From the NCBI GenBank assembly GCA_015520115.1, contig WAQS01000253.1:1-9624 (forward strand): DNA of 9,624 bases, written 5' to 3'. This stretch comes from Ferroglobus sp. (GTDB lineage: Archaea > Halobacteriota > Archaeoglobi > Archaeoglobales > Archaeoglobaceae). A program made the translations under genes and the position numbers. Shown piece after piece: positions 1 through 6,287 of the stretch (its first letter is position 1; each line of letters opens with the position of its first letter). The notes below the pieces were generated by a model, which saw only the letters and a program-made list of their open reading frames with translations, did no database searches and was not told the DNA's origin.

Positions 1-1
1 C

Positions 2-337
2 AGCTTCAGAGAGAAGAGATCTTCGAAAGATTTTGCATTCTACGAGTTACTCGAAAAGGAAAAGATAGATGCGGCGGTAGTTATTGGCACCGACCCAGTA
101 GCTTCTCTGCCTTTCGAATACTCGAAAAAGCTTGCTAAGATCAAAACGATCGTCATCGATCCGAGGGAGAACTTCACAGGAAAAATTGCGAGCGTGGTTA
201 TTCCCTCAGCTATTTCCGGAATAGAGACGGGAGGAAAGATGAAGAGGATTGACGGGGTGGAAGTTGAGCTTGAACCGCTGGAGCAGAGGGAAATCAACGA
301 TGTCACTATTTTGAACGAGCTTCTGGAGGTGGTCTGA
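2..337 (+). CDS. fwdB: Formylmethanofuran dehydrogenase subunit B, C-terminal end (5'-truncated by window)
   Basis: The frame is open from base 2 to a TGA at 335-337 and gives the last 111 residues of a protein whose start lies outside the window. Visible signatures are a GTDPVASLPFEY stretch, then IVIDPRENFTGKIASVVIP and GIETGGKMKRIDGVEVEL. In the molybdopterin oxidoreductase family, and specifically in FwdB/FmdB, this order (cofactor-binding G-x-D-P, then D-P-x-x-x-x-T, then V-V-I-P and an E-x-G-G segment) marks the C-terminal part of the catalytic subunit. FwdB carries the W/Mo-bis-pyranopterin centre that reduces CO2 to formate, or oxidises formate in reverse, before transfer to methanofuran. 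The metal ligand and iron-sulfur residues are upstream and cannot be checked. The stop overlaps the fwdD start by one base (TGATG), which implies co-transcription and coupled translation. Whether it is the tungsten (fwd) or molybdenum (fmd) isoform cannot be decided here. Confidence 0.88.
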   Translation, partial: SFREKRSSKDFAFYELLEKEKIDAAVVIGTDPVASLPFEYSKKLAKIKTIVIDPRENFTGKIASVVIPSAISGIETGGKMKRIDGVEVELEPLEQREINDVTILNELLEVV

Positions 338-732
338 TGCCGCTCCAGTTTGCCAAATACCTCAAAAAGTTTGAAGTTGAAGTTGTTGTCGCGAGAATTA
401 GCTTTCAGAGCGAAGGGGTTGACAGGGGAAAGTTCAGCGAAGATTACGTGGAGAGTTCCGCTGTAATTTATGTCGATGAAGAATTTGCGAAGAAAAACGG
501 ACTTAAAGAGGGGAGCATCGTTAAAATAACTGCAAACGGAAGATCGGTAAAACTCAAACTCCTTTACACCGATGCAGCTCCGGAAAATGGTGCTGTTATT
601 CCCAACAGCATATATGCTTCCTACCTTACGGATTTTGAAAATTTCAAAAAGTTTAAAGCCACAGTGGAGTTAGCAGACGGAGAGGTTACAAAACCCGATG
701 AAATAATAACAATAATAAAAGAAAGGGGATAG
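337..732 (+). CDS. fwdD: Formylmethanofuran dehydrogenase subunit D (molybdopterin dinucleotide-binding domain)
   Basis: This is a 131-residue protein, the usual size for FwdD, the small subunit that forms the C-terminal molybdopterin dinucleotide-binding beta-barrel fused to the catalytic chain in other family members. Visible features are an AVIYVDEEFAKKNGLKEGS segment (residue placed at a given position, then 'G-L-K-E-G', typical of these barrels), a following I-V-K-I strand, the cofactor-loop motif GAVIPNSIYASYL, and a C-terminal GEVTKPDEI. The start is the ATG at 337, preceded by GGAGGTGG at 325-332 inside the end of fwdB. The two genes overlap by one base, so the subunits are probably made in fixed ratio. 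No other fwd subunit genes (A, C, F, G) follow; the next gene is cdhA after a promoter-bearing gap. The N-terminal 30 residues are less typical of FwdD than the rest, but the barrel core and position after fwdB make the call firm. Confidence 0.87.
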   Translation: MPLQFAKYLKKFEVEVVVARISFQSEGVDRGKFSEDYVESSAVIYVDEEFAKKNGLKEGSIVKITANGRSVKLKLLYTDAAPENGAVIPNSIYASYLTDFENFKKFKATVELADGEVTKPDEIITIIKERG

Positions 733-747
733 AATTATGACCTATAA

Positions 748-763
748 GTTAAAGTTCGTTAAC
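748..763. promoter_or_regulatory. Interrupted palindrome upstream of the cdh promoter (possible operator)
   Basis: The sequence reads GTTAA, six bases (AGTTCG), then TTAAC, a 5-bp-arm inverted repeat. It lies roughly 28 bases upstream of the cdhA TATA box, a position where archaeal activators can bind. The arms are short and AT-rich, so chance is a real alternative. Confidence 0.25.
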
Positions 764-783
764 CGGGAATTTCGAATAAAAGG

Positions 784-797
784 GAAAAACGTATATA
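784..797 (+). promoter_or_regulatory. TATA-box promoter of the cdh operon
   Basis: The TATA-like core GTATATA at 791-797 is preceded by the purine-rich stretch GAAAAAC (784-790), which could serve as a BRE. A start about 25 bases downstream would fall near 820, leaving a short leader that still holds the GGAGGTG ribosome binding site at 826-832 and the cdhA ATG at 838. It is the best promoter match in the gap after fwdD. No T-rich terminator is visible before it, so readthrough from fwdBD remains possible. Confidence 0.6.
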
Positions 798-807
798 GTT
801 TTAAAAC
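798..807. promoter_or_regulatory. Perfect 10-bp palindrome GTTTTAAAAC between TATA box and predicted start
   Basis: The palindrome abuts the TATA box directly on its downstream side. A protein bound there would block preinitiation complex assembly, which is the usual position of archaeal repressor sites. The composition is A/T-dominated, so a chance palindrome cannot be excluded. Confidence 0.25.
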
Positions 808-825
808 AAAAGTTAATTGTGGGAT

Positions 826-832
826 GGAGGTG
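826..832 (+). promoter_or_regulatory. Ribosome binding site that fixes the cdhA start
   Basis: GGAGGTG lies 5 bases before the ATG at 838. The frame is open further upstream to a TTG at 817, but that start would place this site inside the coding region and leave no ribosome binding site of its own. The ATG at 838 is therefore preferred. Confidence 0.8.
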
Positions 833-837
833 TTTGT

Positions 838-3252
838 ATGGCGTTTGAGTTGAGAGAGGGTATTTTTGCGATAGACGAAATGAGGAACGTAAGCATAAAA
901 ATAGGTAAGGTAATCGAGGAAGCTGAAGAATGGGCGGAAGAGATGGGACCAACTCCGAAACCGGGAATCATCGAGTTGAGAAAGTGGGACATGAAGCTGC
1001 TTGAGAGATACGAACCTTTCTACGCTCCCGTCCAAGACTTCTGCAACCTCTGTACGATGGGTCCCTGCGATCTGTCCCAGAACAAGAAAGGAGCTTGCGG
1101 AATTGATTTAAAGACTGCTAAGGCGAGACTCGTTACTATCGCTTGTTGTATCGGAGCTGCCTCCCACGGAGGACATGCGAGACACTTACTTGATCATTTA
1201 ATTGAAGAGCTTGGGGAAGATTATCCGATTGACCTCGGAGGAAATGTAAATGTAGAAGCTCCAATAATAAGAACCGTCGTTGGAATAAGACCAAGAACTC
1301 TTGGGGATTTGAGGGAAGCGATGGAGTGGGCTGAGAGAGAGTTGATGAGAGTTTTGCATGCAACGCACATAGGAAACGAAGAGAGTTACCTTGACTACGA
1401 GAGTAAAGCGATGCACATAAGCATGGTTGACCATGTGGTGATGGAAATAGCGGATATAGCTCAGATTGTAGCTTACAACATGCCGAAGGCTGAACCAAAT
1501 GTTCCGTTGACGGATACGGGATTTGGTATAGTTGACAAGAACAAGCCTGTGATCGTGGTTGTGGGTCACAACGTTCTGTATTCCAAACCGATTCTCGATT
1601 ACCTTGAGGAGATGGGTAGACTTGATGATTTCGAAATCGCTGGACTTTGCTGTACAGCCCACGACATGACGAGGGTTAGTGGGGGAAGAGCTAAAATCTT
1701 CGGTCCGATAAGCTACCAGTTGAGAGTCATAAGGTCCGGAATTCCTGATGTAATGATAAGTGACGAACAGTGCATAAGAGCGGACTTGCTGCAGGCTTGC
1801 AAGGCTATGGGCATTCCGTTAATAGCAACAAGCGACGCAGCAGCGAGAGGTTTGCCAGATGCGAGCGACTGGCCAGTCGAAAAGATCGTCAACGCTCTTG
1901 TCAGCGGAGAGCTGCCAGGTGTTTTCCTACCAGTGCCGGAGAAGGTTGGACAGGTTGCTCCGCTTGTTGCAGAGGCAATCTTCAAGAAGCACGGAGGAAA
2001 TAGGAAGTACAGGTTCTTTGCAAATGACGAGGAGTTGTGGAATGAGATAAACAAGTGTACGCAGTGCATGAGCTGCGTTTTTACTTGCCCGCACAATCTG
2101 AGGATTGACCAAGGAATGGCTCACGCCCAAAAGACCAAGGATCTGAGCAAGCTTGCCAAGCTTGAAGAGCAGTGCATTGCTTGCGGCAAATGCGAGCAAG
2201 CGTGCCCGAAGAACATAAAGATAATCAACGTGATAATGGCGAGCAACTTCGACAGACTCTACAACAAGAAGGGCAAGATGAGGGTTGGAAGGGGTCCGAT
2301 ACAGGACACAGAAATAAGAAACGTCGGGCAGCCAATAGTGATGGGACAGATTCCCGGAGTTATCGCGGCAGTCGGTTGCGTTAACTATCCAGACGAAGCA
2401 AAGTCTTTGAGAGAGATTCTTGAGGAGTTCGTGAAGAGAAGGTACATCGTCGTCACTTCTGGCTGTCATGCCATGACTCTTGGAATGATAACGGATGAGG
2501 AGGGACAGACGCTTTACGAGAAAACTCCCGGAGATTTCGACGCTGGTGGACTTGCTAACGTTGGTAGCTGCGTTGCGAACAGCCACATAGCCGGAGCGGC
2601 GATAAAGATAGCGAACATCTTTGCGATGAGACCGCTAAGAGGAAACTACGCTGAAATAGCGGATTACGTTTTGAACAGAGTTGGTGCTGTTGGATTCAGC
2701 TGGGGGCCGTACAGTCACAAAGCTGCCGCCATAGCTACCGGCTTTAACAGGCTTGGGGTGCCAGTAGTCGTTGGACCGCACGGAGCTAAGTATAGAAGGG
2801 CGTACCTTGGAAAGTACTTCAAGAAAGAAAAGTGGTGGGTCTACGACATAAAGACGAGGAGCAAGGTTCCGATAGAGCCGGCTCCGGATGCTTTGCTCGT
2901 TGCTGTTGAAACCAAGGAGGAAGCTATAGTGCAGCTCGCGAGACTCTGCATAAGACCGAACGACACGAGCTTGGGAAGGCAGATCAAGCTGACTCACTAC
3001 TTGGAGCTGAGCCAGAAGTATCTTGGAAAGCTCCCCGACGACTGGCACCTGTTCGTGAGAAGTGAAGCAGACTTGCCGTTAAAGATGAAAGATGAGCTAC
3101 TCCACATCCTCGAAAGCGAGTACGGCTGGAAGATAGACTGGGACAAGAAGAAGATCTTAGAGGGACCAATCAGAAAGTACGATGCTGGATTCAATCCAAC
3201 TATAGTTGAGGAGGTCTATGAAAAATACGCTGGAGAAAAACCCCCACAATAA
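838..3252 (+). CDS. cdhA: ACDS complex alpha subunit, Ni-Fe carbon monoxide dehydrogenase catalytic subunit
   Basis: This 804-residue protein is the size of archaeal CdhA (about 800). It interconverts CO and CO2 at the Ni-Fe-S C-cluster of the acetyl-CoA decarbonylase/synthase complex in the cytoplasm. Cysteines C69, C72, C77 and C87 (C-x2-C-x4-C...GACG) match the N-terminal B/D iron-sulfur region. C-cluster candidates are H244 (GHN), C271/C272, C312 (DEQC), C514 (VGC), C543 (SGCH) and C578 (GSC). The spacings of the last three match those I recall for Methanosarcina CdhA. Two ferredoxin-like [4Fe-4S] motifs, absent from bacterial CooS, lie at C407/410/413/417 and C446/449/452/456 and make this the archaeal alpha subunit. 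All expected ligands are present, with no frameshift. It is first in the operon, with its own TATA promoter, and cdhB follows after 19 bases. The start at 838 is chosen for its ribosome binding site. Confidence 0.97.
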   Translation: MAFELREGIFAIDEMRNVSIKIGKVIEEAEEWAEEMGPTPKPGIIELRKWDMKLLERYEPFYAPVQDFCNLCTMGPCDLSQNKKGACGIDLKTAKARLVTIACCIGAASHGGHARHLLDHLIEELGEDYPIDLGGNVNVEAPIIRTVVGIRPRTLGDLREAMEWAERELMRVLHATHIGNEESYLDYESKAMHISMVDHVVMEIADIAQIVAYNMPKAEPNVPLTDTGFGIVDKNKPVIVVVGHNVLYSKPILDYLEEMGRLDDFEIAGLCCTAHDMTRVSGGRAKIFGPISYQLRVIRSGIPDVMISDEQCIRADLLQACKAMGIPLIATSDAAARGLPDASDWPVEKIVNALVSGELPGVFLPVPEKVGQVAPLVAEAIFKKHGGNRKYRFFANDEELWNEINKCTQCMSCVFTCPHNLRIDQGMAHAQKTKDLSKLAKLEEQCIACGKCEQACPKNIKIINVIMASNFDRLYNKKGKMRVGRGPIQDTEIRNVGQPIVMGQIPGVIAAVGCVNYPDEAKSLREILEEFVKRRYIVVTSGCHAMTLGMITDEEGQTLYEKTPGDFDAGGLANVGSCVANSHIAGAAIKIANIFAMRPLRGNYAEIADYVLNRVGAVGFSWGPYSHKAAAIATGFNRLGVPVVVGPHGAKYRRAYLGKYFKKEKWWVYDIKTRSKVPIEPAPDALLVAVETKEEAIVQLARLCIRPNDTSLGRQIKLTHYLELSQKYLGKLPDDWHLFVRSEADLPLKMKDELLHILESEYGWKIDWDKKKILEGPIRKYDAGFNPTIVEEVYEKYAGEKPPQ

Positions 3253-3271
3253 ATTTTTTGAGGTGATGTAA

Positions 3272-3817
3272 ATGGCTGTTAAAAAAGAGGATAAGTTTCC
3301 GGTTGCAAGAAGGTATCAGATTGCGGACGTTCAAGTTAGCAGGGAGGCTACTGCGGTAAAGCCTCAGGTTGTAGTAAATTTGATAAAGAAAGCTAAGCAT
3401 CCGGTTTTAATTACCGGCGGGCAGCTTCTTAAGGATGAGAAGCTTGTGGAAATAGCAGTCAAATTCTACGAGAAGGGTATTCCGATAATTGCCACTGGCG
3501 GATCGAGTAAGCCACTCATTGAGAAGGGCGTGAAGCCGCAGTCGGTAGTGTTCACACTTCACCAAGTAACTCAGTTCTTGCTTGACGAGGAGTGGAAAGG
3601 CTTCGACGGAAAAGGAAACTACGACTTAGTTCTCTTCATGGGCTTTCTGCCTTACTACCTCTCAAGAATGCTTTCAGCCCTGAAGCACTTCTCGAAGATT
3701 ACCACCGTAGCTTTGGAGGAGTTTTATCAGCCTCATGCGAAATTTAGCTTCACGAATTTAACTGCCAATAAGGATATGTACTATTCCATGTTGGAGGAGA
3801 TTGTAAACAACCTGTGA
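3272..3817 (+). CDS. cdhB: ACDS complex epsilon subunit
   Basis: This 181-residue protein is of usual CdhB size (about 170). CdhB forms the alpha2-epsilon2 CO dehydrogenase component with CdhA. It has a DHS-like Rossmann fold with no metal cluster, and its exact role is unsettled (a flavin or electron-transfer role has been proposed for the family). Visible features are the HPVLITGG segment (residues 43-50) expected for the first strand and glycine turn of the fold, a central LVLFMGFLPYYLSRMLSALK stretch, and a C-terminal YQPHAKFSFTNL motif typical of CdhB. There are no conserved cysteines, as expected. The start ATG at 3272 follows GAGGTGAT at 3260-3267. It lies between cdhA and cdhC, the standard order in archaeal cdh operons, and its TGA lies 10 bases before the cdhC ATG. 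Confidence 0.93.
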   Translation: MAVKKEDKFPVARRYQIADVQVSREATAVKPQVVVNLIKKAKHPVLITGGQLLKDEKLVEIAVKFYEKGIPIIATGGSSKPLIEKGVKPQSVVFTLHQVTQFLLDEEWKGFDGKGNYDLVLFMGFLPYYLSRMLSALKHFSKITTVALEEFYQPHAKFSFTNLTANKDMYYSMLEEIVNNL

Positions 3818-3823
3818 GGTGGT
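3816..3823 (+). promoter_or_regulatory. Ribosome binding site that fixes the cdhC start
   Basis: GAGGTGGT overlaps the cdhB stop codon and precedes the ATG at 3828 by 4 bases. In-frame GTG codons at 3819 and 3822 lie inside this site, so they are unlikely starts. The arrangement suggests translational coupling of cdhC to cdhB. Confidence 0.7.
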
Positions 3824-3827
3824 GAAA

Positions 3828-5414
3828 ATGGCAGAAAGAAAAAGAGTTGAAGTTCCGGAGGGTGTTAAGAAGAAGGAAGTTTCAGGCGTGCCAGAATCTT
3901 TCCCCTTCGAGATTTCTCCGATGTTTGAAGGAGAGAGAGTCAGGAAAGGGGACATGTACGTAGAACTCGGCGGACCTTCTCAGCCGGGATTTGAGCTTGT
4001 CATAGCTTTGCCGAAGGATCAAGTGGAGGACATGAAGGTTACGTTAATTGGCCCAGATCTGGATGAGATGGAGGAAGGAAAAGCGTATCCCTATGCCATG
4101 ATATACTATGTCGCCGGAGACCAGGTTGACAACGACCTTGAGCCGGTTATCGAAAGAAGAAACCACGACTTTCAGAACTACATTGAAGGATATATGCACC
4201 TAAACCAGAGGTACGACATCTGGATCAGAATAAGCAAGGGAGCCATAAAGAAGGGGCTCAAAAGCCTGACCGAGATAGCTCTTGCTACGATGTTCCTCTT
4301 CAAGAACGAGCTACCGTTTATCGAGAAAATCGAGGCAGTATACATCACAGACAAGGAATTGGTGGAGAAGCTTCTCAACGAGATGGCTATGCCGATTTAC
4401 GAGGAAAGAGATGCGAGAGTGGAACAGCTCCACGATGAGGATGTGGAAGAGTTCTACTCATGCACCCTATGCCAGAGCTTCGCTCCGACGAACGTCTGCG
4501 TTATCAGCCCGGACAGACCGTCGCTTTGCGGAGCCATAACGTGGTTCGACGGAAGAGCTGCTGCGAGAGTCGATCCGGAAGGGCCGAACAGGGCTGTGCC
4601 AAAAGGAGAGTGTATCGACCCCATCGGCGGAGAGTACACTGGAGTTAACGAGTTCGCTAAAGAGGAGAGCGGAGGAGAGTACGACAGAATTAAGCTGCAC
4701 AGCTTCTTCGAATATCCACACACGAGCTGCGGATGCTTCGAAGTTATCGGTTTCTACATGCCGGAAGTCGACGGAATCGGCTGGGTGCACAGAGGTTATC
4801 CGGATCCAGCTCCTAACGGTTTGACGTTCTCGACGATGGCTGGACAAACTGGAGGAGGAAAGCAAGTTGTAGGTTTCCTCGGAATTGGAATCGCTTACTT
4901 CAGAAGCAAGAAGTTCATTCAGGCAGACGGTGGTTGGTACAGAGTAGTTTGGATGCCCAAAGAGCTGAAAGAGAGAGTGCTGAAGTACATCCCGGAGGAC
5001 ATGAGGGACAAGATAGCAACTGAGGAGGATGCGAAGACGATAGAGGAGCTCAAGGAGTTCCTGAAGAAAGTGAACCACCCAGTTGTTACTGGAGTTGTTA
5101 GACCGGTTGACGGAAAGAAGATCACCGAGGGATGGAAGGAGGAGGAAGAGGAGAAAGTCGAAGAAGTGGTGGAGGAGAAGGCTGAAGAAGCGGCTCCAGC
5201 TGAAGCAGCTCAGCCTGCAGCTCAACCAGTTCAGCAGCCGATGATGCCAATGCAGCCAGTGCAAATGCCGGCTATACCTCAAATTCAGATGCCGCAGATC
5301 CAACTACCTGCTGCTGGACAACAGCCTGGAATTAAGCTTATAATCAAGGATGCTAAGATCATCATCGACAAAGTGATAATCAGGGGTAAGGAAGAGAAGA
5401 AAGGTGGGAAGTGA
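3828..5414 (+). CDS. cdhC: ACDS complex beta subunit, acetyl-CoA synthase (A-cluster subunit)
   Basis: This 528-residue protein joins CO, a methyl group and CoA to acetyl-CoA, or cleaves it, at the A-cluster. Ligands are C212, C215, C224 and C234 for the [4Fe-4S] part, and C301-G-C303 for the distal nickel. Spacings (x2, x8, x9, then 67 residues to the CGC) equal those of bacterial acetyl-CoA synthase. F218 is in the place of the conserved phenylalanine next to the nickel. As in other archaeal CdhC, the bacterial N-terminal CODH-binding domain is missing. After the catalytic domain come a Glu/Lys-rich stretch (about 438-454), a Pro/Gln/Met-rich flexible linker (455-500, with PQIQMPQIQLP at 484-494), and a C-terminal tail (502-520: IKLIIKDAKIIIDKVIIRG) followed by a Lys-rich end. 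The N-terminus is about 23 residues longer than I recall for Methanosarcina. A microORF overlaps the stop codon and mimics the tail. Confidence 0.96.
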   Translation: MAERKRVEVPEGVKKKEVSGVPESFPFEISPMFEGERVRKGDMYVELGGPSQPGFELVIALPKDQVEDMKVTLIGPDLDEMEEGKAYPYAMIYYVAGDQVDNDLEPVIERRNHDFQNYIEGYMHLNQRYDIWIRISKGAIKKGLKSLTEIALATMFLFKNELPFIEKIEAVYITDKELVEKLLNEMAMPIYEERDARVEQLHDEDVEEFYSCTLCQSFAPTNVCVISPDRPSLCGAITWFDGRAAARVDPEGPNRAVPKGECIDPIGGEYTGVNEFAKEESGGEYDRIKLHSFFEYPHTSCGCFEVIGFYMPEVDGIGWVHRGYPDPAPNGLTFSTMAGQTGGGKQVVGFLGIGIAYFRSKKFIQADGGWYRVVWMPKELKERVLKYIPEDMRDKIATEEDAKTIEELKEFLKKVNHPVVTGVVRPVDGKKITEGWKEEEEEKVEEVVEEKAEEAAPAEAAQPAAQPVQQPMMPMQPVQMPAIPQIQMPQIQLPAAGQQPGIKLIIKDAKIIIDKVIIRGKEEKKGGK

Positions 5415-5503
5415 TGGAAGAGAAAAAAGAAGAGAGAAAATTTATTAAAATCACTTTAAAAGGAGCTGAAATAAAAGTCAGCGAGGTCATTATAGAGGAG
5501 TAA
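5414..5503 (+). CDS. 29-residue microORF resembling the CdhC C-terminal tail
   Basis: I do not know this as a named gene. An ATG at 5414 overlaps the cdhC TGA by one base (TGATG) and opens 29 codons to the TAA at 5501-5503; an in-frame GTG sits at 5411. A GGTGGGA at 5403-5409 can serve as ribosome binding site. The first nine residues are charged (Lys/Glu/Arg). Residues 11-29, IKITLKGAEIKVSEVIIEE, align without gaps to CdhC residues 502-520 with 8 of 19 identities and mostly conservative changes, including the shared V-I-I end. Its last codons carry GAGGAG (5495-5500), the ribosome binding site for the next gene, whose ATG is 4 bases after this stop. It fills the gap between cdhC and cooC almost exactly. 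It may be a separately translated docking peptide for the complex, or a remnant of a duplicated or split cdhC tail. Expression is unproven, and the same AT-rich bases could instead be a promoter. Confidence 0.5.
   Translation: MEEKKEERKFIKITLKGAEIKVSEVIIEE
5441..5450 (+). promoter_or_regulatory. Possible internal TATA-like element before cooC
   Basis: TTTATTAAAA inside the microORF is the most TATA-like stretch between cdhC and the cooC-like gene. It would predict a start near 5470, with an ATG at 5508. It could raise expression of cooC-cdhD-cdhE separately from cdhABC. It may equally be a by-product of Lys/Ile/Phe codons in the microORF. Confidence 0.2.
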
Positions 5504-5507
5504 AGCT

Positions 5508-6281
5508 ATGATAATAGCGGTAACTGGAAAGGGTGGAACCGGGAAGACGATATTAGCTGCCCTTCTCACCCATTTTATTTCAAAGAAAACCAACAACGTT
5601 TTGGCTGTAGATGCAGACCCGGACAGTAATCTTCCCGATGCGTTGGGAGTAGCTGAACTCGTAACTAAAACTCTCGGAGAGATTAGAGAAGTATTTCAAG
5701 AAAGCAGAGATGATATGGGAACTTTAAATAAAGAGCAGTGGCTTGAAGGGAAGATTTACAGCGAGGCGATTTGCGAATGCGATAACTTCGATTTGCTTGT
5801 GATGGGACGCCCAGAAGGAGAGGGTTGCTATTGTTTCGCTAACAACTTACTCAGAGGAGTGCTAAGAAAACTCATGAGGCACTACGATTACATAATCATC
5901 GACAGCGAAGCTGGATTGGAGCATTTCAGCAGAAAAACGATAGAAGGAGCAGATTACATCATCGTCGTAACGGACATGTCTAAAAAAGGTTTGGCTACCG
6001 CTAAAAGAATTAAAGAGCTCAGCGAAGAGCTCGAACTGAACTTCAAAGAGATTTACCTTGTCGGAAACAGAATTGCAAGTAAAGAGGCTGAAGAGACTAT
6101 TAGAAAGTTCGCAGAAGATAACGGTTTGAAACTTCTTGAAATTTTGCCGTACGATGAAAAAATTGCTGAACTCGATTTGAAAGGGTTGCCCGTTACATTG
6201 CTTCCTGAAGATTCCGAATACATGAGGAAGGTTAAGAAGATTGCCGATCATTTTATCGAGTTGAGTGTAAAGGCGAGGTGA
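5508..6281 (+). CDS. cooC: CooC/AcsF-type nickel-insertion ATPase for CODH/ACS maturation
   Basis: This 257-residue cytoplasmic P-loop ATPase belongs to the SIMIBI/MinD class. Residues 7-14 (GKGGTGKT) are the deviant Walker A motif, with the signature lysine K8 and the P-loop lysine K13. The DADPDSNLPDALG segment (about 35-48) is the switch region found in CooC proteins, and YDYIIIDSEAGLEH is the Walker B/switch II region with E in the expected place. C107-Y-C109 in RPEGEGCYCFANNLLR is the CooC metal motif (C-x-C); in characterised CooC the two cysteines of a dimer bind Ni or Zn. The family couples ATP hydrolysis to nickel loading of the CODH C-cluster (CooC) or the ACS A-cluster (AcsF). Which of the two applies here cannot be told from sequence. 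Placement between cdhC and cdhD matches methanogen cdh operons. The start ATG at 5508 follows GAGGAG at 5495-5500, which lies in the microORF. Confidence 0.92.
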   Translation: MIIAVTGKGGTGKTILAALLTHFISKKTNNVLAVDADPDSNLPDALGVAELVTKTLGEIREVFQESRDDMGTLNKEQWLEGKIYSEAICECDNFDLLVMGRPEGEGCYCFANNLLRGVLRKLMRHYDYIIIDSEAGLEHFSRKTIEGADYIIVVTDMSKKGLATAKRIKELSEELELNFKEIYLVGNRIASKEAEETIRKFAEDNGLKLLEILPYDEKIAELDLKGLPVTLLPEDSEYMRKVKKIADHFIELSVKAR

Positions 6282-6287
6282 ACTCGA

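Noticed and set aside
817..837. Upstream TTG start for cdhA, adding seven residues
   Set aside because: The extra codons contain the GGAGGTG ribosome binding site of the ATG at 838, and no site precedes the TTG.
733..837. Small gene or structured RNA in the fwdD-cdhA gap
   Set aside because: No open frame with a start and ribosome binding site and no stable hairpin is visible. The TATA box and ribosome binding site account for the downstream half.
3819..3827. GTG starts for cdhC at 3819 or 3822
   Set aside because: Both lie within the GAGGTGGT ribosome binding site for the ATG at 3828.
4467..5303. Long minus-strand open frame of 278 codons opposite cdhC, and other long antisense frames
   Set aside because: They lie opposite highly conserved coding sequence, give Leu/His/Ser-rich products of no recognisable family, and have no promoter or ribosome binding site. 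They are shadows of the sense genes.
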